A DNA stretch of 64,000 nt from Actinotalea caeni (GTDB lineage: Bacteria > Actinomycetota > Actinomycetes > Actinomycetales > Beutenbergiaceae). Numbering within the stretch: the stretch's first letter is position 1; every line of letters starts with the position of its first letter. This document shows, piece by piece, positions 1 to 8,441 of this stretch. Location: the NCBI RefSeq assembly GCF_009733795.1, contig NZ_WNXX01000015.1, positions 1 through 64,000 on the forward strand, given 5' to 3'. The notes below the pieces were generated by a model. It ran no database searches. It had not been told where the DNA came from and was given only the letters and a program-made list of their open reading frames with translations. Made by a program: the position numbers and the translations under genes.

Positions 1-1
1 G

Positions 2-1438
2 GCACAGCCCCCGGGCGTCGCCGCGCCCACGCCCGCGCCGGAGGGGGCCGCGGCCGAGCAGCCGACGCCCGCGCCCGGCGTGCCGCGGCACGGGGCCTCC
101 TCACCCGCCCCGCAGACACCCGCGGCCGGGACGGCGCAGGGCACCTACCCACCGTCCGGAGCCGCGCTCGAGCCCGGCACGACTCCCGGCGGGCTCGGCT
201 ACGTGCCGGCGGCCGGGTACCCGCACACCGCTCCCGCGCGCGGCGGGACGCCGCCGCCGCTCGGCCCGCCGTCGCAGCACACGGGGCAGACGGGGCCCAC
301 GGAGCCGGAGGCCCGCCCGCGCGCTGCTCGGCGCCGCAGCGGGGTGCCGGCCGGCGTCGTCGTGCTGCTCGTGCTGGTCGGGCTGCTGGTCGGCGCGATC
401 GCCGGGCTGCTCGGCGCGCGGTGGGTGCTGCCGACCTCGCAGGGCGCCACGCCGACGGGGCTGCCCACGGCCGACCCGCGCCCCGTCGACCCCGTGGGGG
501 ACACCTGGATCAGCGACATCGCCGCTGCGACGCTGCCGAGCACCGTCTACATCGAGGTGCGCGTGGGCACCGAGGGTGTCACCGGCAGCGGCTTCGTCGT
601 GCGCGAGGACGGCTACATCGTCACGAACGACCACGTCATCGCCTCCGCGAAGAGCGGCGGCGGCGACGTCACGGTGCTGTTCCCCGACGGCAGCAAGGAG
701 GACGCCGAGATCGTCGGCAGCACCGCCGACTACGACCTCGCCGTGCTGCGCATCGACCGCACCGACCTGGTGCCGCTGGTGCTGGGCGACTCCGACACGA
801 TCGCCGTCGGCGACCCCGTCATCGCCGTCGGTGCCCCGCTCGGGCTGACGGGCTCGGTCACCGCCGGCATCGTGAGCGCCGTCGACCGGCCCGTGACGGT
901 CCGCAGCCCCGGTGCGAGCGGTGACGACCCCTCGACCTACATCAACGCCATCCAGACCGACGCCTCGATCAACCGCGGCAACTCCGGCGGCCCGCTCATC
1001 GACGCCGCCGGGCAGGTCGTCGGCGTCAACACCGCCGTCGCGCGCGACGCCTCCTCGGGCGGCGGCGGCAACGAGCCCGGGTTCGCCATCCCGAGCAACC
1101 AGGTGCGCCACACGGTCGAGCAGCTGATCGAGACCGGGCGGGCCACCTACCCGGTCATCGGGGTGCTGCTCGACGTCGAGCACGACGGCGAGGGGGTCCG
1201 CGTCCGCAGCGACACCGAGGCGGGTCCGCCGGTCGTCCCGGGCAGCCCGGCCGACCAGGCCGGCATCGAGCCCGGGGACGTCATCGTCGCCGTCGACGGC
1301 CGCCCCGTGAGCCAGCCGACCGAGCTGATCGTGCGCGTCCGCTCGCACCTGCCTGGTGAGACGATCGTGCTCACGGTGCGGTCGGGCAGCGGTGACCGCG
1401 AGGTGGAGGTCGTCCTCGGAGAGCAGGTCAGCGAGTGA
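2..1438 (+). CDS. HtrA/DegP-like membrane serine protease with PDZ domain (5' partial)
   Basis: A membrane-anchored, extracytoplasmic quality-control protease by family. A Pro/Ala-rich N-terminal region is followed by one transmembrane segment (bases 344-425). The trypsin-like domain shows all three charge-relay residues: His in TNDHVI (codon 632), Asp in ADYDLAVLR (codon 734) and Ser in NRGNSGGPLID (codon 983). A PDZ domain lies at about 1240-1420, with VPGSPADQAGIEPGDVI. The frame is open to the left edge and upstream codons keep the same Pro/Ala composition. The GTG at 80 has no SD site, so I take the true start to lie outside the window. It ends 25 bases before tatB, which has its own promoter-like box. 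The substrate is unknown. Confidence 0.92.
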   Translation, partial: AQPPGVAAPTPAPEGAAAEQPTPAPGVPRHGASSPAPQTPAAGTAQGTYPPSGAALEPGTTPGGLGYVPAAGYPHTAPARGGTPPPLGPPSQHTGQTGPTEPEARPRAARRRSGVPAGVVVLLVLVGLLVGAIAGLLGARWVLPTSQGATPTGLPTADPRPVDPVGDTWISDIAAATLPSTVYIEVRVGTEGVTGSGFVVREDGYIVTNDHVIASAKSGGGDVTVLFPDGSKEDAEIVGSTADYDLAVLRIDRTDLVPLVLGDSDTIAVGDPVIAVGAPLGLTGSVTAGIVSAVDRPVTVRSPGASGDDPSTYINAIQTDASINRGNSGGPLIDAAGQVVGVNTAVARDASSGGGGNEPGFAIPSNQVRHTVEQLIETGRATYPVIGVLLDVEHDGEGVRVRSDTEAGPPVVPGSPADQAGIEPGDVIVAVDGRPVSQPTELIVRVRSHLPGETIVLTVRSGSGDREVEVVLGEQVSE

Positions 1439-1463
1439 CCTCGGCACGTCTTAGGCTCACCCC

Positions 1464-2036
1464 ATGAACTTCGACGAGATCCTGATCATCATCGGGATCG
1501 CGCTCGTGGTGATCGGCCCGCAGCGGCTCCCGGAGTACGCCGAGCAGCTCGGCCGGCTGGTACGCAACGTCCGCGACATGGCCACCGGCGCGAGCGAGAC
1601 GATCCGTGAGGAGCTCGGCGACGAGTTCGCCGACCTCGACCTCACGAAGTTCGACCCGCGGCAGTACGACCCCCGTCGCATCGTGCGCGAGGCGCTGCTC
1701 GAGGACATCGTGCCGTCGACCAAGCCCGCACGCCCCGCCGCCCGCACCGCGTCGGCGTCCAGCCGCACCAAGCCGGCCTCGACGGCGTCGAGCCGCGCAG
1801 CCGGCAGCGGCGCACGGAACGGCACCACCGGGCGGACGAGCGGTGCGCGCGCCGCGGCCACGAGCGCAGCCGCCACGACGACCGATGCCGAGGCGACTCC
1901 TGTCGAGGGCGGCGCCGCGAGCGCGCCGTCCACGAACGGGTCCGTGCGCGCCGCCGACGGCGCCACGGCGTCGTCGGAGCACGCCGACGCCGCGCCCGTG
2001 CACGTCGGCGCCCCGTTCGACGACGAGGCGACCTGA
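1464..2036 (+). CDS. tatB: Twin-arginine translocase subunit TatB
   Basis: TatB works with TatC as the receptor for folded, twin-arginine-signal proteins at the cytoplasmic membrane. The 190-residue protein begins MNFDEILIIIGIALVVIGPQ, the short N-terminal membrane helix with the TatA/B Gly-Pro hinge. It is followed by an amphipathic helix (RLPEYAEQLGRLVRNVR) and a long Ala/Ser/Thr tail from about residue 85. The tail is longer than the E. coli type but usual in actinobacteria. ATG 1464 is chosen because TAGGCT (1452-1457) ends 6 bases before it and no SD site is visible, so the mRNA is probably leaderless. TatA and TatC are not in the window. Confidence 0.92.
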   Translation: MNFDEILIIIGIALVVIGPQRLPEYAEQLGRLVRNVRDMATGASETIREELGDEFADLDLTKFDPRQYDPRRIVREALLEDIVPSTKPARPAARTASASSRTKPASTASSRAAGSGARNGTTGRTSGARAAATSAAATTTDAEATPVEGGAASAPSTNGSVRAADGATASSEHADAAPVHVGAPFDDEAT

Positions 2037-2056
2037 GCCGCAGGCGGTCAGCGGCC

Positions 2057-2073
2057 GCGGCGGGGTGCGCCGC
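2057..2073. terminator. Possible bidirectional terminator hairpin between tatB and mrp
   Basis: GCGGCG and CGCCGC form a perfect 6-bp stem around a 5-base loop in the 58-base gap between the convergent tatB and mrp genes. There is no U-tract. Short GC hairpins arise easily in this genome, so position is the main support. Confidence 0.35.
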
Positions 2074-2094
2074 AGCGGGGGTCGACGGCTCGGC

Positions 2095-3225
2095 TCAGCC
2101 GACGGGTGAGATCGCGAGCTTGCGCCCGGCGAGGCCGCGCGCACGGTGGCTCAGCGACCTCGCGACGTCACGGAGCACGGGCGCGGCGGTGCCGGCGTCC
2201 TCGGTCAGCACGACCGGCACACCGCTGTCGCTGCCCTCGCGCATCGGGACGTCGAGCGGCACCTGGCCCAGCAGCGGCACGGGCGTGCCGAGGATCTCCG
2301 AGAGCCGGTCCGCGACGCGCTGACCGCCACCGGAGCCGAAGACCTCGAGCCGGCTGCCGTCGGGCTGCTCCAGCCACGACATGTTCTCGATGACGCCGAC
2401 GACGGTCTGGTTGGTCTGCAGCGCCATCGAGCCCGCGCGCTCGGCGACCTCCGCGGCCGCGACCTGCGGCGTGGTGACGACGAGGAGCTCGGCGTTCGGC
2501 AGCAGCTGCGCGACCGAGATCGCGATGTCGCCGGTTCCGGGCGGCAGGTCGAGCAGCAGCACGTCCAGGTCGCCCCAGAACACGTCGGCGAGGAACTGCT
2601 GCAGCGCGCGGTGCAGCATCGGGCCGCGCCAGATCACCGGGCGACCGGGCTGGGCGAACATGCCGATCGAGATGACCTTCACGTCCTTGGCGACCGGCGG
2701 CAGGATCATCTCGTCGACCTTGGTCGGCGGGTGCTCGACGCCGAGCATGCGCGGGATCGAGAAGCCGTAGACGTCGGCGTCCAGGACGCCGACCTTGAGC
2801 CCGTCGGCGGCCATCGCGGCCGCGAGGTTCGCCGTCACCGAGGACTTGCCGACGCCGCCCTTGCCGGAGGCGACCGCGATGACGCGGGTGAGGTTGCCCG
2901 GCTGCGAGAACGGGATCACCGGCTCGGCGACGCCGCCGCGCAGCTTGGTGCGCAGCGCCGTCCGCTCCTCGTCGGTCATGACGGTCATCTCGACCGTGAC
3001 GGCCGCGACGCCCTCGAGCTTGCTGACGGCGGCGTCGACGTCGCGCGTGATCGTGTCGCGCAACGGACAGCCGGCCGTGGTCAGCGCCACCAGCACGGTC
3101 ACCGCGGCCCCGGCAGGGGTCTCCTCGACACGGATGTCGCGCACCATGTCGAGATCGGTGATCGGGCGACGGATCTCGGGGTCGAGGACCCCCTCGAGCG
3201 CACCACGGACCACGTCAGGACTCAT
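2095..3225 (-). CDS. mrp: Mrp/ApbC-family P-loop ATPase, iron-sulfur cluster carrier
   Basis: The family binds and transfers Fe-S clusters in the cytosol using ATP. The 376-residue protein has an N-terminal MIP18/DUF59 domain (about 1-90, with TTAGCPLRDTI) and a C-terminal ParA/MinD-like ATPase with the deviant Walker A GKGGVGKS at 121-128 and LLDLPPGTGD. The CxxC pair that binds the bridging cluster in many Mrp/Nbp35 proteins is absent: ENMSWLEQPDGS stands where ENMSY..CPHC usually occurs. From memory this is common in actinobacterial members. ATG 3225 is chosen because TACACT (3238-3233 on this strand) lies 7 bases upstream, a leaderless arrangement. Although the frame stays open to 4266, that stretch covers the repeat block and the deoR gene. 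Confidence 0.9.
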   Translation of the reverse strand: MSPDVVRGALEGVLDPEIRRPITDLDMVRDIRVEETPAGAAVTVLVALTTAGCPLRDTITRDVDAAVSKLEGVAAVTVEMTVMTDEERTALRTKLRGGVAEPVIPFSQPGNLTRVIAVASGKGGVGKSSVTANLAAAMAADGLKVGVLDADVYGFSIPRMLGVEHPPTKVDEMILPPVAKDVKVISIGMFAQPGRPVIWRGPMLHRALQQFLADVFWGDLDVLLLDLPPGTGDIAISVAQLLPNAELLVVTTPQVAAAEVAERAGSMALQTNQTVVGVIENMSWLEQPDGSRLEVFGSGGGQRVADRLSEILGTPVPLLGQVPLDVPMREGSDSGVPVVLTEDAGTAAPVLRDVARSLSHRARGLAGRKLAISPVG

Positions 3226-3313
3226 GGCTTCGAGTGTAGGCCGCGCGCGGGTGCCCGCCGGGGCCGCGGACGTGACGCCCGCCACCCTCGCGTGCGCCGC
3301 GACATGGCGGCGC

Positions 3314-3429
3314 GAGGGGCAGGACCGGTCGCGAGCGGCCCCGGGGGCAGGAGCGGGTGGAGACCCGTCGTGGGGGCAGGAGTGGGTTGACACCCGTTCT
3401 GGGGGCAGGAGTGGGTTGGCACCTGTCAG
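3314..3429. repeat. Tandem 29-bp intergenic repeat, three copies plus a decayed fourth
   Basis: Three copies in exact 29-bp period begin at 3343, 3372 and 3401. Each has a G-run plus CAGGAG, then a GGGT(T/G)GA(C/G)ACCC core. A degenerate copy precedes them at 3314. The last copy overlaps the stop of the DeoR-type gene (3426). The core resembles that of the array at 40732-40905. The block lies between the 3' end of the amino-sugar operon and the mrp promoter. There are no unique spacers, so it is not a CRISPR. Confidence 0.85.
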
Positions 3430-4217
3430 GAGGTGGGGGCGACGACGACACGTAGGCCGCGGTCGCGGAACGCGGCGAGGTCCTCCGGTCGGGCGCCGTC
3501 GTCGGTGACGAGACCGGTGAAGGCGTCCAGGGTGTCGACGGTCGCGAACGCGCGCACACCGATCTTCGAGGAGTCCGCCACGATCCAGGCACGGTCCGCG
3601 CGCGAGGCCATGAGGCCGTTGACGCGGGCCTCGCGCTCGTCGGAGACCATCGGGCCGTGGGTGGCGTCGATGCCGTGCACGCCGATGAACGCGGCGTCGA
3701 GCGTGATCCGCTCGAGCATGAGGTCGGTGTAGGGGCCGACGAGCTCGTAGGAGCGCACGCGCACGACGCCGCCGGTCACGACGACCCGGATGTGCGGCCG
3801 GATCACCAGCTGCGCGGCGATGTTGATCGCCGACGTGACGACCGTGATGCCCTCGCCGTCGTTGGCCTCGAGGTCGGAGCGCTGACCGAGCGCGGCCGCG
3901 ATCGCCTTCGCGGTCGTGCCGCCCGACAGGCCGATGCGCATGCCCGGCGTGATCAGCTCCTGCACCGCCTGCGCGATCGCCTCCTTCGACTCCGCGTTGG
4001 CCTCGCGCTTGAAGCGCAGCGGCAGGTCGTAGGCGACCGACTGCGCGGTGGCGCCGCCGCGGGTGCGGTTGAGGAGCTGGCGGCCGGCGAGCACGTCCAG
4101 GTCGCGCCGTGCCGTCGCGGGGGAGACGGCGAACCGCTCGACGACGTCCTGGACGTCGAGCACGCCGGTCTCGCCGAGCATGTCGAGGATCGCGGCGAGG
4201 CGCTCCTCGCGGCTCAT
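3426..4217 (-). CDS. DeoR/GlpR-family transcriptional regulator
   Basis: A 263-residue sugar-responsive regulator. The N-terminal winged HTH reads VQDVVERFAVSPATARRDL (about residues 22-40). The C-terminal DeoR sensor domain has the sugar-phosphate-binding IGLSGGTTAKAIA stretch. In this family the ligand is normally a phosphorylated sugar intermediate of the adjacent pathway. It is the last gene of the five-gene operon, and its ATG overlaps the aldolase stop by four bases (4214-4217), so the two are translationally coupled. By position I infer that it controls this operon and responds to an amino-sugar or tagatose phosphate. No operator was proven. A 5-bp inverted repeat (ATCGC/GCGAT, 7819-7834) just upstream of the first gene is one candidate. 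Confidence 0.9.
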   Translation of the reverse strand: MSREERLAAILDMLGETGVLDVQDVVERFAVSPATARRDLDVLAGRQLLNRTRGGATAQSVAYDLPLRFKREANAESKEAIAQAVQELITPGMRIGLSGGTTAKAIAAALGQRSDLEANDGEGITVVTSAINIAAQLVIRPHIRVVVTGGVVRVRSYELVGPYTDLMLERITLDAAFIGVHGIDATHGPMVSDEREARVNGLMASRADRAWIVADSSKIGVRAFATVDTLDAFTGLVTDDGARPEDLAAFRDRGLRVVVAPTS

Positions 4218-5062
4218 CGGTCGACGCCCGTCGAGGCGAGCAGCCGCACGAGCCGCTCGACCTCACCGGCCATCGCGGTCCGTCCCGCGCCGAGGTACGT
4301 GCGCGAGTCGACCAGGGCGGGGTCGTCGTCGAGCCGGGCCCGCACCGCCGCCGTGAACACCTTGTTGAGCTGGGTCGAGATGTTGATCTTGCGCATGCCG
4401 GCCGCGACCGCCCGCACCAGCAGGTCGTCGGGGACGCCGCTGGAGCCGTGCAGCACCAGCGGCACCGGGACGACGGCGGCGATCGCCCGCACCAGGTCGA
4501 GGTCGAGGGCGGCGGTGCGCTCGGTCATCGCGTGCGAGCTGCCGACGGCGACCGCGAGCAGGTCGACGCCGGTCGCCTCCGCGAACCGGGCGGCCTCGTC
4601 GGGGTCGGTGCGCACCCCGGGCGCGTGCGCGCCGTCCTTGCCGCCGATCTCGCCGATCTCGGCCTCGACGACGGCGCCCGCGGCGTGGCCCTCGGCGACG
4701 ACACGACGGGTGAGCGCGACGTTCTCCTCCCACGGCAGGGTCGCGGCATCGATCATCACCGAGGAGAAGCCGAGCCGCAGCGCCTCGGTGGCGAGAGCCG
4801 GGTCCTGCGCGTGGTCCAGGTGCAGCGAGAGCGGCGCGCTGCTGGCCTCCGCGACGGCCGCCGCCGCGGCGGCGATCGGCGCCAGGCCGCCGTGGAACCG
4901 CACGCAGTTCTCCGAGATCTGCAGCACCGCGCCGCGACCGGCGGCCTCGGCGCCCGCCGCGATCGCCTCGGCGGTCTCGACGTGCAGCACGTTGAGCGCG
5001 GCGAGGCCCACGCCGTCGGTGGCGGCCTGCGCGATCAGCTCGCGCGTGGTGGTCAGCGGCAT
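4214..5062 (-). CDS. Class II ketose-bisphosphate aldolase (tagatose/fructose-1,6-bisphosphate type)
   Basis: Zinc-dependent cleavage of a ketose-1,6-bisphosphate to DHAP and glyceraldehyde-3-phosphate. The 282-residue length fits the GatY/KbaY/FbaA family. Visible motifs are LSLHLDHAQD (zinc ligand and catalytic Asp), EAEIGEIGGKDG, VGSSHAM, VLHGSSG (zinc His) and KINISTQLN. ATG 5062 is preceded by GGGAGGA at good spacing. It overlaps the upstream kinase by 10 bases and the downstream regulator by 4. With a PfkB kinase and SIS isomerase beside it, tagatose-1,6-bisphosphate is the likelier substrate. The sequence alone does not exclude fructose-1,6-bisphosphate. Confidence 0.88.
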   Translation of the reverse strand: MPLTTTRELIAQAATDGVGLAALNVLHVETAEAIAAGAEAAGRGAVLQISENCVRFHGGLAPIAAAAAAVAEASSAPLSLHLDHAQDPALATEALRLGFSSVMIDAATLPWEENVALTRRVVAEGHAAGAVVEAEIGEIGGKDGAHAPGVRTDPDEAARFAEATGVDLLAVAVGSSHAMTERTAALDLDLVRAIAAVVPVPLVLHGSSGVPDDLLVRAVAAGMRKINISTQLNKVFTAAVRARLDDDPALVDSRTYLGAGRTAMAGEVERLVRLLASTGVDR

Positions 5063-5985
5063 GGGTCCTCCCACGGTTCGACGGTGATGCGGTGCAGCAG
5101 CGGGTCCGGGTCGGCGATGCCGCCCGCGAGCGGGTGCAGGACGGCGGCGGCCGACCACGCGGTCGCGCGCGCGAGCACGGCCGCGTCGTCGGTCTCGGCG
5201 AGCGCGAGCGCTCCGGCGATCGCCGCGACCGCGGCGTCGCCCGCCCCGGTGGTGTTGCCGGACAGGGCGCTGTCGAGCCGGGCGCGCAGCACCGGGCCCT
5301 CGGCCGGCACGCGCAGCAGGCCGTCGGCGCCGAGCGAGGCGTAGACGAGGCCGCCGCTGCGGCGGGCGAGGGTGCGGGCGGCCGTCACCGGGTCGGGGCC
5401 GCCGACGGCGGCGAGCAGCTCGTGGTGGTTGGGCTTGAGCACGTCGGCGCCCGCGTCGGCGGCGACGAGCAGGTGGTCGCCGCTGGTGTCGACGACGCAG
5501 CGCGCACCGCGCTCGCGGGCGACCGCGACCACGCGTGCCATGACGTCGGCGGGCGCGCCCGCCGGCAGCGAGCCGCTGCACACGAGCACCGGACGTCCGG
5601 TGCCCGCCGTGAGCGCCGCCGAGGTGAGCGCGAGCAGCGCGTCCCAGTCGGTGTCGGCCAGCGGGGCGCCGGCCTCGTTGAGGTTGGTCGTGGACTCGGG
5701 CGTGACGATCGCGACCGTGCTGCGGGTGGCCGGCGCCACCGGGAGCAGGCTGTGCGGGACGCCGGCGTCGTCGAGGTCGGCCGTGAACGACTCGCCCGAG
5801 CGGCCGCCCACCGGGGCGACGACCCGGACCGGGTGGCCCTGGTCGTGCAGCACCCGTGCGACGTTGACACCCTTGCCGCCCGCCCGCACCTGTGCGGGCG
5901 GCACCCGCTGCGACGCCCCGACCTCCAGGCGCTCGAGGTGATAGGTCAGGTCGAGCGCCGGGTTCGGCGTGAGCGTCACGATCAC
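5053..5985 (-). CDS. PfkB-family hexose-phosphate kinase (tagatose-6-P or fructose-1-P type)
   Basis: A ribokinase-fold ATP-dependent kinase of 310 residues. MIVTLTPNPALDLTY opens it, as in LacC/FruK 1-phosphofructokinase relatives. GGKGVNVARVL is the substrate loop, and GNTTGAGDAAVAA holds the anion hole and catalytic Asp near the C-terminus. The product would be a ketose bisphosphate, the substrate of the aldolase encoded by the next gene, with which it overlaps by 10 bases. It also overlaps the upstream ROK gene by 4 bases (5982-5985). The substrate is inferred from context. Confidence 0.88.
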   Translation of the reverse strand: MIVTLTPNPALDLTYHLERLEVGASQRVPPAQVRAGGKGVNVARVLHDQGHPVRVVAPVGGRSGESFTADLDDAGVPHSLLPVAPATRSTVAIVTPESTTNLNEAGAPLADTDWDALLALTSAALTAGTGRPVLVCSGSLPAGAPADVMARVVAVARERGARCVVDTSGDHLLVAADAGADVLKPNHHELLAAVGGPDPVTAARTLARRSGGLVYASLGADGLLRVPAEGPVLRARLDSALSGNTTGAGDAAVAAIAGALALAETDDAAVLARATAWSAAAVLHPLAGGIADPDPLLHRITVEPWEDPCR

Positions 5986-6916
5986 GCGATCGCCTCCCGG
6001 CCCAGCAGGGCGGCGCCGAGCAGCCCGGCGTGCGCGCCGACCTTGGCCGGCCGCAGCTCGGGGACCCGGTGCGGCGGCACGTGCCGCGCGACCGCCGCGG
6101 TCAGCGGCGCGAACAGGGCGTCACCCGCGCGCGACAGGCCGCCGCCGAGGACCACGACCTGCGGCGAGAGGATCGCGGCGAGCTGCCGGATCCCGGCTGC
6201 CAGCGCCTCGATCGCGCCGTCCCAGACCTCGCGCGCACGGGCGTCGCCCGCCTGGGCGCGCTCGAGCACCTCGCGCGACCCCGCGACCGGTTCGCCCGTG
6301 ACGGCGGCGTAGCGGCGCGCGATCGCCGCGGCGCTCGCGATCGCCTCGAGGCAGCCGTCGGCGCCGCACACGCAGTGCGCGCCGCGCGGGTCGACCACCG
6401 AGTGCCCGAGCTCGCCCGCCCAGCCGTGCCCGAGCAGCGGGACGCCGTCGACGAACAGCGCGGCCGCGATCCCGGTGCCGACGACGACGACGGCGACGTC
6501 GCGCTCGCCCCGGGCGGCGCCGAGCATGAGCTCCGCGCGGCCCGCGGTGGCGACGTCGTGACCGAAGCCCACCGGCAGCCCGGTGCGAGCCGTGATCAGC
6601 TCGCGGTACGGGACGTCGCGCCACCCGAGGTTCTCCGAGTGCACCGCGACACCCCGCTCGGAGTCGACGATCCCGGGCACGACGAGCCCGACCGCCTGCG
6701 GGGGCGTCCCCGCCGCGCGCATCGCCTCGACGTGCGCGACGACGCGTCGACGACACGCTCGACGACGTCCGGTCCGCGCGGGGTGGGGGAGTGCACGACC
6801 TCCGACAGCCGACCGGAGGCGTCGAGCATCGACGTCTTGGTGTCGGTGCCGCCGACGTCGACGACGGCGACGGCGGCGCCCGGCCCGAGGTCGACGTCGG
6901 CCACCGCCGACGTCAC
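5982..6916 (-). pseudogene. ROK-family sugar kinase, interrupted by a single-base frameshift
   Basis: ROK proteins phosphorylate a sugar or N-acetyl-amino sugar. The N-terminal piece, starting at GTG 6916, carries the ATP-binding VVDVGGTDTK in one frame. The rest (VGLVVPGIVD, ELGHS, the zinc motif CVCGADGCLE and VVLGGGLSRAGDALFAP) is in another frame from about base 6742 on. The 935-base length is one short of a multiple of three. Adding a base near 6743-6744 restores VVDAVVAHVEAMRAAG, an ordinary ROK stretch, and a 311-residue protein. The GTG overlaps the SIS gene stop and the 3' end overlaps the PfkB gene, as expected of an intact operon member. A real mutation and an assembly error are both possible. 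Confidence 0.85.
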
Positions 6917-7809
6917 GGCAGGATCACGGAGCGCGACAGCGCGCGCGGGTGGTCGGGGTCGAGACCACGTGCGCGGGCACGCTCGAGCGCCACCCGCTGG
7001 GTGAGCACGAGCTCGGCGAGCGGGTCGGTGCCGGGGTGCTCGACGTAGGTGGCGCCGGTCGCGGCGACGTCGGCCTGCAGGCCGTCGGGCGCGACGCCGA
7101 GCACCCACGTGGCGCGCCCCTCCGCCGCGATCGCGATCGGGCCGTGCCGGTACTCCATCGACGGGTAGGACTCGGTCCAGGACTGCGACGCCTCGCGGTT
7201 CTTGAGCGCGGCCTCGTGCGCGAGCCCGACGGCCCAGCCCGAGCCGAGGAAGGTCATCTGCTCGGCGTCGACCAGCGCCTGGTCGAGCGGCGCCGCGAGC
7301 GCGGCCTCGGCGTCGGCGATCGACGGCGTCACGTCGAGGCCCAGCCCGGCGCGGAGCATCGTCAGCGCGGTGGTGGCGAAGCGGGTCTGCACGACCGAGG
7401 TCTCGTCGGCGAAGTCGAGCGTGACGACGTCGTCGACCAGCGTCGGCAGCGGTGTGTCCGGGTCGGCGACGACCGCGAGGGTGCGGGTGCGGCCGCGGAG
7501 ACGCTCGGCGACGGCGATCGCCTCGGTCGTGGTGCCCGAGCGGGACAGCACGATCGCGAGGTCGTAGTCGCGGTCGAGCGGCGCCTCGGACGCCGAGAAC
7601 GCGTCGGTCACGCCGTGGCCGGCCTGCTCGCGGAGGACCGCGTAGGACTGGGCCATGAACCAGGACGTGCCGCACCCGAGCACGACGACGCGCTCGCCGC
7701 TGCGGGGCAGCGGGGCGTCCTCGGCGAGGTCGGCGGCGCGCCGCCAGGTGTCGGGTTGGCTGGTGAGCTCGGCCTCCATGTGCGCGCCGAGTGCGCGTGC
7801 GTCTGTCAC
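6913..7809 (-). CDS. SIS-domain phosphosugar isomerase/deaminase (AgaS/GlmS-like)
   Basis: A 298-residue protein with two SIS folds. The first has VVVLGCGTSWFMAQ and VLSRSGTTTEAI, and the second has FLGSGWAVGLAHEAALKNRE and SYPSMEYRHGPIA, all typical of GlmS C-terminal and AgaS isomerases. There is no glutaminase domain, so it likely deaminates and isomerises an amino-sugar phosphate, for example galactosamine-6-P to tagatose-6-P. It is the first gene of the operon. GTG 7809 (VTDARALG) is preferred over the longer frame because a GATCAT box lies 6 bases upstream and no SD site precedes the alternatives. It is coupled to the ROK gene through a GTGA overlap. Confidence 0.87.
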   Translation of the reverse strand: MTDARALGAHMEAELTSQPDTWRRAADLAEDAPLPRSGERVVVLGCGTSWFMAQSYAVLREQAGHGVTDAFSASEAPLDRDYDLAIVLSRSGTTTEAIAVAERLRGRTRTLAVVADPDTPLPTLVDDVVTLDFADETSVVQTRFATTALTMLRAGLGLDVTPSIADAEAALAAPLDQALVDAEQMTFLGSGWAVGLAHEAALKNREASQSWTESYPSMEYRHGPIAIAAEGRATWVLGVAPDGLQADVAATGATYVEHPGTDPLAELVLTQRVALERARARGLDPDHPRALSRSVILP

Positions 7810-7919
7810 CCACCGATGATCGCAGATGCGCGATACGCCTGTCGAGCGAGCAGGATCCGTCACGGCGTGTCGAGCGGCATCGGCGTGGAGCCGCGGCCGT
7901 CGGAGCGCCTGGGTCGGCG

Positions 7920-8441
7920 TCAGCGGTGCCGGGCGCCGTCGTCCTCGCCCGGGTCGCGGTCCCGGTCGCGCTCCTCGAGCTCCTCGACGAGGTTGCGCAG
8001 CTCACCGCGGACGAAGTCGCGGGTCGCGACGTCGTTGAGGGCCAGCCGCAGCGCCGCCATCTCGCGCGCGAGGTACTCGGTGTCGGCGAGGTTGCGCTCG
8101 CCGCGCACACGGTCCTGCTCGGCGGCGACCCGGTCGCGGTCGGCCTGGCGCTCCTGCGCGAGCAGGATCAGCGGCGCCGAGTACGACGCCTGCAGCGACA
8201 GCACGAGCGTCAGCACCGTGAACCCCAGGCCGGGGTCGTCGAACCGGATCCGCTCGGGCATCAGCGTGTTCCACAGCAGCCAGCCGGCGCAGAACACCGT
8301 GAGGTAGACGAGGAACCGCGGCGTGCCGATGAAGCGCGCGATCGCCTCCGAGCCCTCGCCGAACGCGTCGGGACTGACGCGTGCGCGGGGGAGGAACCGG
8401 CGGCGCGCGGAGAGCGGGGTGTCGAGGCGGTCGTCAGCCAC
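7920..8441 (-). CDS. DUF1003 family membrane protein
   Basis: A 173-residue protein with two hydrophobic segments (about residues 43-60 and 72-95). It has the DUF1003 pattern: PRFLVYLTVFCAGWLLWN, then a turn, then TLVLSLQASYSAPLILLAQ followed by the RQADRDR helix. The C-terminal third is charged and probably coiled. The function is not established. Its start overlaps the end of the upstream MgtE/CBS gene by 8 bases, so they are co-transcribed, and the pairing suggests a shared membrane or ion-related role. Confidence 0.88.
   Translation of the reverse strand: MADDRLDTPLSARRRFLPRARVSPDAFGEGSEAIARFIGTPRFLVYLTVFCAGWLLWNTLMPERIRFDDPGLGFTVLTLVLSLQASYSAPLILLAQERQADRDRVAAEQDRVRGERNLADTEYLAREMAALRLALNDVATRDFVRGELRNLVEELEERDRDRDPGEDDGARHR

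Noticed and set aside
80-82. GTG 80 as the start of the HtrA-type gene
   Set aside because: No SD site or -10-like box precedes it and the Pro/Ala-rich frame continues to the window edge, so the gene is taken as 5' partial.
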